The notes under the pieces: model-generated
Databases searched by the model: none
Told to the model about the DNA's origin: nothing
What the model saw: the letters and a program-made list of their open reading frames with translations, nothing else
DNA from: Mesorhizobium sp.
Lineage (GTDB): Bacteria; Pseudomonadota; Alphaproteobacteria; Rhizobiales; Rhizobiaceae
Assembly: GCA_004017535.1 (NCBI GenBank)
Contig: SAJS01000004.1
Location: 186,001 to 250,000 of the forward strand
DNA: 64,000 bases
Direction: 5' to 3'
Shown: positions 51,804-60,230 of the stretch, in pieces
Layout: every line of letters starts with the position of its first letter
How positions within the stretch are numbered: position 1 is the first letter of the stretch
Translations under genes and position numbers: made by a program

Positions 51804-52868
51804 CTAGTGCAGGACCAGCATATCGCCCGACGAAAACGAAATGTCCGCCTTGTCGCCGACGACCGGCGGCGGCGTCGTGGAATTGTTGAAGGTGTCGAGC
51901 GACACCGTGTTGCCGCCGATGCCGACGCGCACGCGGATGACCGAGCCGAGGAAATGCACTTCGGCGATCTCGCCCGACAGGCTGGCGTCATGGCCGGGCT
52001 GCCGCCCCAGCGAAATCGCTTCCGGCCGCAGGGCGAGCGACAGCGTGTCGCCGGACTTAGACCCGTTGAGCTTGCCCTTGAGCGAGACTTCCTGGCTGTT
52101 TACCTGCACCTTGCCCGAGGCGGCGTCCGTGACCTTGCCCTCCAGCACGTTGAGCGTGCCGACGAAATTGGCGACGAACTTGGTTGCCGGCCGGTTGTAG
52201 ATCTCGAACGGCGTGCCGACCTGCTCGGCCCTGCCGCCATACATCACCGCGATGCGGTCTGAGATCGACAGCGCCTCTTCCTGGTCATGTGTGACGAAGA
52301 TGGTGGTGATGCCGAGCTTCTTCTGGATCGAACGGATTTCCTCGCGCAGCGACACGCGTACCTTGGCGTCGAGCGCCGACAGCGGCTCGTCGAGCAGCAA
52401 CAGCTTCGGCTTCGGCGCAATGGCGCGGGCCAATGCGATGCGCTGCTGCTGGCCGCCGGAAAGCTGGTAGGGATAGCGGTCGGCCATTTGCGGCAGCTTT
52501 ATCATGTCAAGCATTTCAGCAACGCGCCTGTCCGCGTCCGGCTTCGCCATGCCGCCCACCTTCAACCCGAAGGCGATGTTCTGCGCCACGGTCAGGTTCG
52601 GGAACAAAGCATAGGCCTGGAACACCATGCCGACATTGCGCTGGTTGGGTTTCAGCCTGGTGATGTCCTTGCCGCCGACGACGATCTTACCGGCCGAGGG
52701 CTCCTCGAAGCCGGCGACCATGCGCAGCACCGTCGTCTTGCCGCAGCCCGATGGGCCAAGGAAGGAGACGAACTCGCCGGGCGCGACATCGAGATTGAAA
52801 TCCTCGACCACAGTCGTGGCGCCGAAGGATTTTCGCACATGCTGAATGGAGAGGAACGGCTCGGCCAT
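51804..52868 (-). CDS. ABC transporter ATP-binding protein (PotA/FbpC-like)
   Basis: A 354-residue importer ATPase. Walker A is GPSGCGKTT, the Q-loop is VFQAYALFPNLTV, the signature is QLSGGQQQRIALARAIA, Walker B is LLLDEPLSALDAKVR and the switch His is in FVTHDQEEALSIS. A TOBE domain occupies the last 110 residues (LALRPEAISLGR, GEIAEVHFLGSVIRVRV). It is the fourth gene of a minus-strand set: binding protein, two permeases, ATPase. The family serves polyamines, iron or 2-aminoethylphosphonate. The nearby amine-catabolism genes favour an amine, by inference. Confidence 0.94.
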   Translation of the reverse strand: MAEPFLSIQHVRKSFGATTVVEDFNLDVAPGEFVSFLGPSGCGKTTVLRMVAGFEEPSAGKIVVGGKDITRLKPNQRNVGMVFQAYALFPNLTVAQNIAFGLKVGGMAKPDADRRVAEMLDMIKLPQMADRYPYQLSGGQQQRIALARAIAPKPKLLLLDEPLSALDAKVRVSLREEIRSIQKKLGITTIFVTHDQEEALSISDRIAVMYGGRAEQVGTPFEIYNRPATKFVANFVGTLNVLEGKVTDAASGKVQVNSQEVSLKGKLNGSKSGDTLSLALRPEAISLGRQPGHDASLSGEIAEVHFLGSVIRVRVGIGGNTVSLDTFNNSTTPPPVVGDKADISFSSGDMLVLH

Positions 52869-52893
52869 GGCTTTTTCTTTCAGTGCTTTTCGC

Positions 52894-53694
52894 TCAATTG
52901 GGGCGGCTCGCCGATTTCGGCGCGAAGCGCGACAGTATCTGAATCAGTGACATGCAGCCCCATGTTATTACGAAGGCGATGATCGACAGCGCTGCCGGTT
53001 CATAGGCGCGGTTGGCGACCAAATTCTGCAGATAGGGGCCGAAAGCCGGGCGGTTGAGTAGGCTGGCCATCGTGAACTCGCCGATGACGATCGCAAAGGT
53101 GAGGAACGCGCCTGACAATACAGCGATCAGCACATTTGGCAGAATGACCCGGGCGATGATCGTGCCCCAGCCGGCGCCCAGGATCTGCGCTGCCTCCGTG
53201 AGCGTGCGCACGTCGATGGTGCGAAGGCCGGTGTCGACGGCGCGGTACATATAAGGCAGCGCAAGCGCGGCGTAGCCGATCACCAGCAACGCGTTCGCTC
53301 CCAAATTCGACCCCAGGAACGGCAGCGGTGAATTCGAGCCGTACATCCGGATATAGCCGAAGACGATGACGATCGCCGGGATCACCAGCGGCAGCAGCGT
53401 AATGAATTCCACGATCGGCCTGAGCTGCGGCAGGCGCAGACGGATCCAATAGGCCGTGGGCACCACGATCAGCACACCGAGCAGGATGGTGAAGACGGCA
53501 ACGATCACCGAGAACATGAAGGTCGCCTGGAACTGGCTGTCGCCCAGCACCACCTTGTAAGCGTCGAAGGAATAGACGCCGCGCCGCATGCGCAGCGAGA
53601 ACTCGATCGTCGCGATCAGCGGGATGAAGAAATAGGCCGCGCCCAAGAGGAAGACGAACCAGGCCCAGAACCTGCCGGATTTCATTTCAGCCAC
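52894..53694 (-). CDS. ABC transporter permease (PotC-like)
   Basis: A 266-residue inner-membrane permease with about six helices, starting FWAWFVFLLGAAYFFIPLIA. The permease loop region reads TLTEAAQILGAGWGTIIARV, followed by ILPNVLIAVLSGAFLTFAIV. The reading frame overlaps the preceding permease by 13 bp, and the ATPase gene starts 25 bp downstream. No signal for substrate is visible. Confidence 0.92.
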   Translation of the reverse strand: MAEMKSGRFWAWFVFLLGAAYFFIPLIATIEFSLRMRRGVYSFDAYKVVLGDSQFQATFMFSVIVAVFTILLGVLIVVPTAYWIRLRLPQLRPIVEFITLLPLVIPAIVIVFGYIRMYGSNSPLPFLGSNLGANALLVIGYAALALPYMYRAVDTGLRTIDVRTLTEAAQILGAGWGTIIARVILPNVLIAVLSGAFLTFAIVIGEFTMASLLNRPAFGPYLQNLVANRAYEPAALSIIAFVITWGCMSLIQILSRFAPKSASRPN

Positions 53695-54596
53695 CTCTCC
53701 GAGCGCGTCCGGAACCAGATGTAGAAGATGTTGGCAAGCCCGGTGATGAAGATCATGCCGAAGGCAATGGCGTAGCCGAGATGGGCATTATGCAGCACGT
53801 CGCCGCGGATCTGCGCATAGAGCAGGATCGGAACGATGTTGAGCGACGAGCCGGTCAGCGCGTAGGCGGTTGCAATCGCTCCGAAGGCGTTGGCGAAGAG
53901 CAGGATGACAGTGCCAAGGAAGCTCGGCCAAAGCACCGGAATGACCACCATGCGCCAATATTGCGCCTGGGTGGCGCCGAGCGTCGCGGCGGCCTCGCCC
54001 CATTCGCGTTTCAAGCCGTCGATGGCCGGCACGATGATGACCACCATCAACGGGATCTGGAAATAGACGTAGGTGATCGTCAATCCCCAGAATGACAGCA
54101 GGTTGAAGCCATGCGCATAGAGGTTCAGGCCAACCAGCGTGTTGAGCAGCACCGTGACGAGACCGAGCCGCCCAAGCGTCGCGATGAAGGCGAAGGCGAG
54201 CGGCACGCCCGCGAAATTGGATGCGACGCCGGAGAAGGTGAGCGTCGCCGAACGTATCCAGTTGGGCAGCCCGCCGCGCACAATGGCGATGGCGATGGCG
54301 AGGCCTGCGAAGGCGCCGATCAGCGATGACGCCAGGCTGACCTTTATCGAGATCCAGTAAGCGGCAACGATGTTGGCCGAGAAGAGCGCTACGATGTTGG
54401 CGAAGGTGAATTCGCCCGCCTCGTTCTGGAAAGCGCCCAGCATCAGATAGAGCGTGGGCAGGATCAGGAACATCACGGCGAAGACGAAGAAAGGCGTGAC
54501 GCCAAGCCACTGCGTCGGCAGCCGCAGGCTTCGCGCCTCGGCTGGCGGCGCGGTGTTTCCCGCAATTGCCTTGTTGGATAGCGAGAGATCGGTCAT
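53682..54596 (-). CDS. ABC transporter permease (PotB-like)
   Basis: A 304-residue inner-membrane permease. After a 28-residue cytoplasmic start comes FFVFAVMFLILPTLYLMLGA and five further helices. The loop that meets the ATPase reads EWGEAAATLGATQAQYWRMV. It has the longer N-terminus usual for the first permease of spermidine- and AEP-type importers. The stop overlaps the start of the second permease. The binding-protein gene ends 62 bp upstream. Confidence 0.92.
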   Translation of the reverse strand: MTDLSLSNKAIAGNTAPPAEARSLRLPTQWLGVTPFFVFAVMFLILPTLYLMLGAFQNEAGEFTFANIVALFSANIVAAYWISIKVSLASSLIGAFAGLAIAIAIVRGGLPNWIRSATLTFSGVASNFAGVPLAFAFIATLGRLGLVTVLLNTLVGLNLYAHGFNLLSFWGLTITYVYFQIPLMVVIIVPAIDGLKREWGEAAATLGATQAQYWRMVVIPVLWPSFLGTVILLFANAFGAIATAYALTGSSLNIVPILLYAQIRGDVLHNAHLGYAIAFGMIFITGLANIFYIWFRTRSERWLK

Positions 54597-54658
54597 GCGC
54601 CGGTTACCGTGCTGGAACGCGGCCGGGCGACCATGGCCGCCCGGCCGATATCACGCTG

Positions 54659-55765
54659 TTACTTCACATTGGCGCCGACGACGGCGTCCCAATTCTTGGT
54701 GATGGTTTCCTTGGCCTTGCCCTGCTCGTCGAGCGTCGGGAACACGGCGGAAGCATAGGATTCCGCCGGCGGCAGCTTGGCCAGCACGTCCGCCGGGATC
54801 TTGCCGTTCTTGGCGAGATCGTTGAAGCGGATAGGATGGCAATAGCCCTTCAGCCAGCCGATCTGGCCTTCGTCGGAGTAGAGGTATTCCATCCACAGCT
54901 TCGCAGCATTCGGATGCGGCGCGAAAGCGCTGATCGCCTGCACGTAGACGCCCGCGACAACGCCCGTCTTCGGCACGATGACGTCGACGGGCGGATTGCC
55001 CTTCAGCGTGTCGCGGCCCGAAAGCGCGTTGTAGTCCCAGGTGACGAGGATCGGCGTCTGGCCTTGGGCCAGCGTCGCCGTCTTGCCGATGACCGGCACG
55101 AAATTGCCGGCGGCGTTGAGCTTCTTGAAGTAATCCAAGCCAGCGGTGCCTGCGGCTTCCCCAGCGGCGGCGCCACCGGAAAGGCCGGCAGCGTAGACCG
55201 CCTGGATGGCCTGGTTCGAAGCGCGCGGATCACCGGCGAGCGCGACCGAGTTGGCGAATTCCGGCTTGAGGAGATCAGCCCAGTCGGTCGGCGATTCCTT
55301 GACCAGATCCTTGTTCACCTGGAAGGAGAGCACGCCGTAATAGTCGCCGTACCAGGCGCCGTCGGCATCCTTAGCGCTGTCCGGGATCGAGTCCCAGGTC
55401 GACACCTTGTAGGGCAACAGCAGCCCGTCTTTCTTGGCGGTCGGGCCGAACGAAAGGCCGACGTCGATGACATCGGGCGCCTGCGGGCCCTTATTGTCCT
55501 TATTGGCCTTGATCGCCTCGACCTCGTCGCCGGAACCGGCGTCCGGATTGAGCTCGTTGATGGTGATCCCCGGATACTTAGCCTTGAAACCGTCGATCAC
55601 TGCCCCATAGCCACACCAGTCATGCGGAAGCGCGATGGTGGTGAGCTGGCCTTCAGCCTTCGCGGCCTTGACGAGATCGTCCAGCGAATCCGCGGACGAA
55701 ATCATCGTCGACGCGAAGAGCGCCGCGGCCGAGAGGGAAAGCACTTTCCCCGTGAACTTGAACAT
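54659..55765 (-). CDS. ABC transporter periplasmic substrate-binding protein (spermidine/AEP/iron type)
   Basis: A 368-residue exported binding protein. A signal peptide (VLSLSAAALFASTMISSADS) precedes LDDLVKAAKAEGQLTTIALP, the usual opening of family 1/6 binding proteins. Further blocks are KAKYPGITINELNPDAGSGD, WYGDYYGVLSFQVNKDLV and WMEYLYSDEGQIGWLKGYCHP. It has two Cys, one early and one late. It is the first gene of its operon, with 244 bp upstream that include a palindrome around GTTAAC. Ligand is not certain; the position next to the alcohol/aldehyde dehydrogenase and gamma-glutamyl ligase genes suggests an amine or amino-alcohol. Confidence 0.9.
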   Translation of the reverse strand: MFKFTGKVLSLSAAALFASTMISSADSLDDLVKAAKAEGQLTTIALPHDWCGYGAVIDGFKAKYPGITINELNPDAGSGDEVEAIKANKDNKGPQAPDVIDVGLSFGPTAKKDGLLLPYKVSTWDSIPDSAKDADGAWYGDYYGVLSFQVNKDLVKESPTDWADLLKPEFANSVALAGDPRASNQAIQAVYAAGLSGGAAAGEAAGTAGLDYFKKLNAAGNFVPVIGKTATLAQGQTPILVTWDYNALSGRDTLKGNPPVDVIVPKTGVVAGVYVQAISAFAPHPNAAKLWMEYLYSDEGQIGWLKGYCHPIRFNDLAKNGKIPADVLAKLPPAESYASAVFPTLDEQGKAKETITKNWDAVVGANVK

Positions 55766-55867
55766 GTGTTCTCTCCGTTGAACTGGCGCGGTTAAGCGCC
55801 TGCGATGCGGGTATCGTTTTCGTGTGACAGCCAGATGAAGGCTTTTTGAAACCGGAGCCCCACAGCG

Positions 55868-55886
55868 AAAAAAGTTAACTCTTTTT
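55868..55886. promoter_or_regulatory. AT-rich palindrome upstream of the binding-protein gene
   Basis: AAAAAAGTTAACTCTTTTT is nearly symmetrical about GTTAAC (55874-55879). It lies about 100 bp upstream of the ATG at 55765, within a promoter-sized gap. It could be an operator, or an upstream gene's weak termination signal. Confidence 0.35.
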
Positions 55887-56009
55887 AAGGGACTGTAGCA
55901 ATTAGCCCGCGCTTAATTTTCCGGCTAATGGTTAGCTGTCTTGATTTTTGACCCTTCTCCCTTTCCTCGAGTGTTCCCTTCTTCAACTTTTGGTCTTGAA
56001 AGCCGGCTC

Positions 56010-57182
56010 TCAGACGGAGCCGGCGATGGCATTTTCGAGCAGCGTCAGCGCCGCTTTCTTGGTGAGCTTCACGGGGTTGCCGCCGGCGGTCGGGTCGACC
56101 AAGGCCATATCGGCGATCAGGGTCTTGCGCTTCTTGTCCATGTCGAGCCCCTTGATCAGGCCGGGCAGCGCGTGCGGCACCTTGAGCTCCTTGCGCAGCT
56201 TGATGATGGCCTTGGCGAAGCCGTCGAAGCCGCCCTTGATGCCGCAATAGGCGGCGAGCCGTGCGATACGATCCTCGATCGCCTCCCGGTTGAAAGCCAG
56301 CACATAGGGCATGAACACCGCATTGGTCATGCCGTGATGGGTGTCGTACAGCGCGCCGATCGGATGCGACAGCGAATGGATGGCCCCCAGCCCCTTCTGG
56401 AAAGCGGTGGCGCCCATGGCCGCCGCGCTCATCATATGGGCGCGCGCGACCAGATCCTTGCCGTTGGCGAAGGCCTTCGGCAGGTTCTCGAACACCAGTC
56501 GGATGCCTTCCACGGCGATGCCGTCGGCCATCGGGTGATAGCCCGGCGCGCAATAAGCTTCGAGGCAGTGCGCCAGCGCGTCCATGCCGGTGCCGGCGGT
56601 GATGAAGGGCGGCATGCCGACAGACAGTTCCGGGTCGGCAATGACGATCGCCGGCAGAAGCTTCGGATGGAAGATGACCTTCTTGGTGTGGGTCTCCTCA
56701 TTGGTGATGACGCCGGCGCGGCCAACCTCGGACCCCGTGCCCGCCGTGGTCGGCACCGCGACGATCGGCGCAATCACGTCCGAATTTGCCCGGGTCCACC
56801 AGTCGCCGATATCCTCGAAATCCCAAACGGGCCGTGTCTGCCCGGCCTGGAAGGCGATGAGCTTGCCGAGGTCGAGCGCGGAGCCGCCGCCGAAGGCGAT
56901 GACGCCGTCATGCTTCCCCTTCTTGAACACCGCGATGCCGGCGGTGAGATTGGACTCGACCGGGTTAGGCCTCACCTCCGAGAAGACGCCGTATGGGATC
57001 TTGGCATCGTCGAGGATCTTCAGCGTCGAGGCGACGACGGGCAGCTTCGCAAGGCCCGGATCGGTGACGAAGAGCGGCCGCTTGATGCCCGTCGCATTGA
57101 GGACATCAGGCAATTCCTTGATGCGCCCGGCGCCGAAGCGGACGGTGGTGGGATAGTTCCATTTGGAGATCAGCTTGGACAT
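56010..57182 (-). CDS. Iron-containing (group III) alcohol dehydrogenase
   Basis: A 390-residue NAD(P)-dependent dehydrogenase of the Fe-ADH family. The nucleotide-binding block is GVIAFGGGSALDLGKLIAFQ. The metal-site His are in GTGMDALAHCLEAYCAPGYHPMADGIA and HPIGALYDTHHGMTNAVFMPYV. The N-terminus KWNYPTTVRFGAGRIKELPDV is typical. ATG 57182 sits 18 bp behind the aldehyde dehydrogenase stop, so both belong to one transcript. An alcohol-to-aldehyde step followed by aldehyde-to-acid oxidation is the natural reading. Specificity (ethanol, hydroxy-butyrate, amino-alcohol) cannot be told from sequence. Confidence 0.93.
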   Translation of the reverse strand: MSKLISKWNYPTTVRFGAGRIKELPDVLNATGIKRPLFVTDPGLAKLPVVASTLKILDDAKIPYGVFSEVRPNPVESNLTAGIAVFKKGKHDGVIAFGGGSALDLGKLIAFQAGQTRPVWDFEDIGDWWTRANSDVIAPIVAVPTTAGTGSEVGRAGVITNEETHTKKVIFHPKLLPAIVIADPELSVGMPPFITAGTGMDALAHCLEAYCAPGYHPMADGIAVEGIRLVFENLPKAFANGKDLVARAHMMSAAAMGATAFQKGLGAIHSLSHPIGALYDTHHGMTNAVFMPYVLAFNREAIEDRIARLAAYCGIKGGFDGFAKAIIKLRKELKVPHALPGLIKGLDMDKKRKTLIADMALVDPTAGGNPVKLTKKAALTLLENAIAGSV

Positions 57183-57200
57183 TTTTTGTCTTTCGAAAGG

Positions 57201-58589
57201 TCAGATCGCTTCGCGCAGGTGGTAGGATTTCGGGCGGGTCAGATTGTCGTAGCCGATGGCCGAGAGCGCCGCGCCCTTGCCCGTGTCCTTGACGCCGGTC
57301 CAGACCAGCGCCGGGTCGAGATAGTCGCAGCGGTTCATGAACACGGTGCCGGTCTCGACGCGGTCGCCGATGGCGATGGCGCGCTCGGTGTCGCGTGTCC
57401 AGATCGACGCGGTCAGCCCATAGGGGCTGTCGTTCATCAGCGCTATCGCCTCCTCGTCGTTGCGCACCTTCATGATGCCGACGATCGGCCCAAAACTCTC
57501 CTCGCGCATGACGCTCATCTGGTGGTCGACATTGGTCAGCACTTCCGGCGCCAGATAGGGCGAGCCGGCCCTATCGTTCTCGACCTTCATGTTGATATGC
57601 GCGGTCGCGCCTTTGCGCAGCGCCTCGGCCTTCTGCTCGCGGATCAGGTCGGCGAAGCGCGCCTGCGCCATCGGGCCCATTGTCGTCGCCTGTTCCAGCG
57701 GATTGCCGACGACATAGTTCTTCGTCTCGGCGACGAAACCTTCGACGAACGCGTCATAGACCTTCTCGTGCACATAGACGCGCTCGATGCCGCAACAGCA
57801 CTGGCCGGAATTGTAGAAGGTGCCGTCGACAAGATTGGCGACCGCATGGTCCAGCTTGGCGTCGGGCAGCACATAGGCCGGATCCTTGCCGCCGAGCTCG
57901 AGACCGAGCGTCATGAAGGTGCCGGCCGCCGCCTTCTCGATGGCGCGGCCGCCGCCCACCGATCCGGTGAAGTTGACATGGTCGATCTTGCCGGAGCCGA
58001 GCAGCTTCTCGGTCTGGGCATGGTTCATGACGAGGTTCTGGAACAGCCCCTTGGGCAACCCCGCTCTGTCGAAAGCCTGCTGCAAGCGTTCGCCGACGAG
58101 CAACGTCTGTGCCGCATGCTTGAGGATGACGGCGCTGCCGGCCATCAACGCCGGCACGATGGTGTTGACGGCGGTGAGATAGGGATAGTTCCAAGGCGCG
58201 ATCACCAACACGACGCCGAGCGGCACTTTCTTTACATAGCGTCGAAAACCCTCCTTCGGGTTCGAGGCCACGACCGGCTTGAGTGCCTGTTCGGCGATCT
58301 CGACCATGTAGTTGGTGCGTTCCTTAACGCCGCCGAACTCGCCGCCATAGCGCACCGGCCGCCCCATCTGCCAGGCGATCTCCGGCACGATCTCGTCGGT
58401 CATGGCGACCAGCGCCTCGAGCATCGCCAGCATGTATTTGCCGCGCTCGATGACCGGCGTCTCGGCCCATTTCTCCTGCGCCGCCCTGGCGCGCTCGACC
58501 GCCGCGTTGATCGCCTGGTCGCTAGCGACCGGCCGCTCGGCATAGATCGAGCCGTCGACGGGGGATTTCAGTTTGACCGTTTCGGTCAT
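57201..58589 (-). CDS. Aldehyde dehydrogenase of the gamma-glutamylation cluster
   Basis: A 462-residue ALDH. APWNYPYLTAVNTIVPALMA begins the cofactor site, VILKHAAQTLLVG follows. The general base is in GLELGGKDPAYVL and the nucleophile Cys in NSGQCCCGIERVYVH. REESFGPIVGI and LDPALVWTGVKDTGKG close the chain. MTETVKLKSPVDGSIY at 58589 is the chosen start, with GAGGA about 10 bases upstream; the open frame to 58805 reads through the repeat and is not coding. It is separate in sequence from the ALDH of the sugar-type operon. It would oxidise the aldehyde made by the neighbouring Fe-ADH. Confidence 0.93.
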   Translation of the reverse strand: MTETVKLKSPVDGSIYAERPVASDQAINAAVERARAAQEKWAETPVIERGKYMLAMLEALVAMTDEIVPEIAWQMGRPVRYGGEFGGVKERTNYMVEIAEQALKPVVASNPKEGFRRYVKKVPLGVVLVIAPWNYPYLTAVNTIVPALMAGSAVILKHAAQTLLVGERLQQAFDRAGLPKGLFQNLVMNHAQTEKLLGSGKIDHVNFTGSVGGGRAIEKAAAGTFMTLGLELGGKDPAYVLPDAKLDHAVANLVDGTFYNSGQCCCGIERVYVHEKVYDAFVEGFVAETKNYVVGNPLEQATTMGPMAQARFADLIREQKAEALRKGATAHINMKVENDRAGSPYLAPEVLTNVDHQMSVMREESFGPIVGIMKVRNDEEAIALMNDSPYGLTASIWTRDTERAIAIGDRVETGTVFMNRCDYLDPALVWTGVKDTGKGAALSAIGYDNLTRPKSYHLREAI

Positions 58590-58633
58590 TTTATAAGTCC
58601 TCGCAATTTTGCAACAATTGATATGCGTATGGC

Positions 58634-58750
58634 CTGCCCTCATCCGCTTGCCGGCACCTTCTCCCTGTGTAGGAACGGGGAAAAGGGAAGCGTTCCAACG
58701 CCGGCTACCCCTCTCCTCGTTCTCACGGGAGAGGTTAGGGTGATGGGCAG
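58634..58750. repeat. Second intergenic palindromic repeat type
   Basis: An imperfect inverted repeat of about 117 bp, with ends CTGCCCTCATCC and GGGTGATGGGCAG. Inside are CCTTCTCCCTGTG/ACGGGGAAAAGGG and CCCCTCTCCTCGT/ACGGGAGAGGTTAGG half-palindromes. Elements with this CTCATCCGCTTGCCGGCACC start are familiar from Mesorhizobium intergenic DNA, by memory. It lies between the glutamine-synthetase-like and ALDH genes of one operon. Confidence 0.7.
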
Positions 58751-58771
58751 CGCCGACGCTAACGCGACACC

Positions 58772-60142
58772 TTAATACCTCTCGAAGCCGCGATGCAGTT
58801 CCCAATCCGTAATGCGGCGGTCGTATTCGAACTGCTCCCAGCGCGCGGTGTGCACATAGTGCTCGATCACCTCCTCGCCGAAGGCCTGCTTCAGCATCTT
58901 CGACTTGGCCAGCGTCTCGGTGGCGTCTCGCAACGTCTTCGGGATCTCCGGCAGCCGCGAAGCCTGGTAGGCGTCGCCGACGAACGGCTTCTGCAATTCC
59001 AGCTTCTCGTCAATGCCGGCCAGGCCGGACGCGATCAGCGCCGCGAAGGCCAGATAAGGGTTCAAATCGGCGCCGCCGATACGGCACTCCATGCGGATGC
59101 CTTTCGTGCCCTCGCCGCAGAGCCGGAAGCCGGCGGTGCGGTTGTCCTCGCTCCACATGATCTTGGTCGGCGCGAAGGTGCCGGCCTGGAAGCGCTTGTA
59201 GGAGTTGATGTAGGGCGCCAGGAACCAAGTGAACTCCTTGGCGTATTTGAGCTGGCCGGCCGCCCATTGCTGGCCGAGGCTCGACAGCGTCCATTCGGCC
59301 TTTTTGTCGAAGAACAGCGGCGTCTTGCCGTCGGCGCTCCACAGCGAATTGTGGATGTGGCTGGAATTGCCGGCGAGCCCGTAATTGTACTTGGCCATGA
59401 AGGAGATGGCCTTGCCTTCGGAATCGGCGATCTCCTTGGCGCCGTTCTTCAGGATGACGTGGCGGTCGGCCATATCGAGCGCTTCGGCGTAGCGCACATT
59501 GATCTCTTCCTGACCGGGGCCCCACTCGCCCTTGGAATTCTCGATCGGGATGCCGGCCGCCTCCATCTCGTTGCGAAGCCGGCGCATGACGCCTTCTTCC
59601 TTGGTGGTGATGCCGATCTGGTAGTCGCCGATATAAGGCGAGGCGCTGTCGAGCCCCTGCCAGTGCTTCTTGCGGGCCGACTCGTAGGTCTCGCTGAACA
59701 GGTAGAATTCGAGCTCGGAGGCGAAATAGCCGATATAGCCGCGCTCCTGCAGGCGCTTGACCTGCTTCTTCAGGATCGCGCGCGGCGAGTGCCCGAGATC
59801 CTCATGCGTGTGATGGTCGAGCACGTCGCAGATGACCAGCGCCGTCTTTTCCAGCCACGGAATGCGCCGCAGCGTCGACAGGTCCGGCTTCATGACGAAG
59901 TCGCCATAGCCCTTCGACCAGCTCGCCGCCTTGTAGCCCGGCACCGGCTCCATATCGATGTCGCAGGCGAGCAGATAGTTGCAGCCATGCGTCTCGCCAT
60001 GCGCGGAATCGACGAAATACTGGGCCAGGAAGCGCTTTCCCGCGAGCCGGCCCTGCATGTCGACGATGCAGGCCAGCACTGTGTCGATCTCGCCGTTCGA
60101 GACCGCTTTCTTCAACTGATCGAACGAGAAATTCCCGGCCAT
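58772..60142 (-). CDS. Glutamine-synthetase-family gamma-glutamyl-amine ligase (PuuA/GlnA4-like)
   Basis: A 456-residue member of the GS superfamily that probably ligates glutamate to an amine with ATP rather than to ammonia. Metal- and nucleotide-site blocks are FASELEFYLFS (Glu143, Glu145), GPGQEEINVRYAEALDMAD, then AGNSSHIHNSLW in place of the NGSGMHxHxS of true GS. ECRIGGADLNPYLAFAALIA is the signature shared with PuuA and GlnA3/GlnA4. It lacks the adenylylation Tyr context of GlnA by inspection. It lies 88 bp downstream of the permease gene and upstream of the ALDH. It would activate the imported amine as a gamma-glutamyl amide. Confidence 0.88.
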   Translation of the reverse strand: MAGNFSFDQLKKAVSNGEIDTVLACIVDMQGRLAGKRFLAQYFVDSAHGETHGCNYLLACDIDMEPVPGYKAASWSKGYGDFVMKPDLSTLRRIPWLEKTALVICDVLDHHTHEDLGHSPRAILKKQVKRLQERGYIGYFASELEFYLFSETYESARKKHWQGLDSASPYIGDYQIGITTKEEGVMRRLRNEMEAAGIPIENSKGEWGPGQEEINVRYAEALDMADRHVILKNGAKEIADSEGKAISFMAKYNYGLAGNSSHIHNSLWSADGKTPLFFDKKAEWTLSSLGQQWAAGQLKYAKEFTWFLAPYINSYKRFQAGTFAPTKIMWSEDNRTAGFRLCGEGTKGIRMECRIGGADLNPYLAFAALIASGLAGIDEKLELQKPFVGDAYQASRLPEIPKTLRDATETLAKSKMLKQAFGEEVIEHYVHTARWEQFEYDRRITDWELHRGFERY

Positions 60143-60230
60143 TCCTTTGGCGCTCCAGTGCTAGTCGATTTGAAGGGAGAAACGAGAGCCATGGCCGGCG
60201 TTACGCCGGCCATGGCCAGGAAGCGAAGGT

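Noticed and set aside
51804-55765. 2-Aminoethylphosphonate importer with phosphonate breakdown
   Set aside because: The importer layout fits, but no phosphonatase, transaminase or C-P lyase gene is in the window. It remains one of several ligand options.
55941-58775. A 944-codon plus-strand frame opposite the Fe-ADH and ALDH genes
   Set aside because: Antisense shadow of two clear dehydrogenase genes; it also runs through an intergenic repeat.
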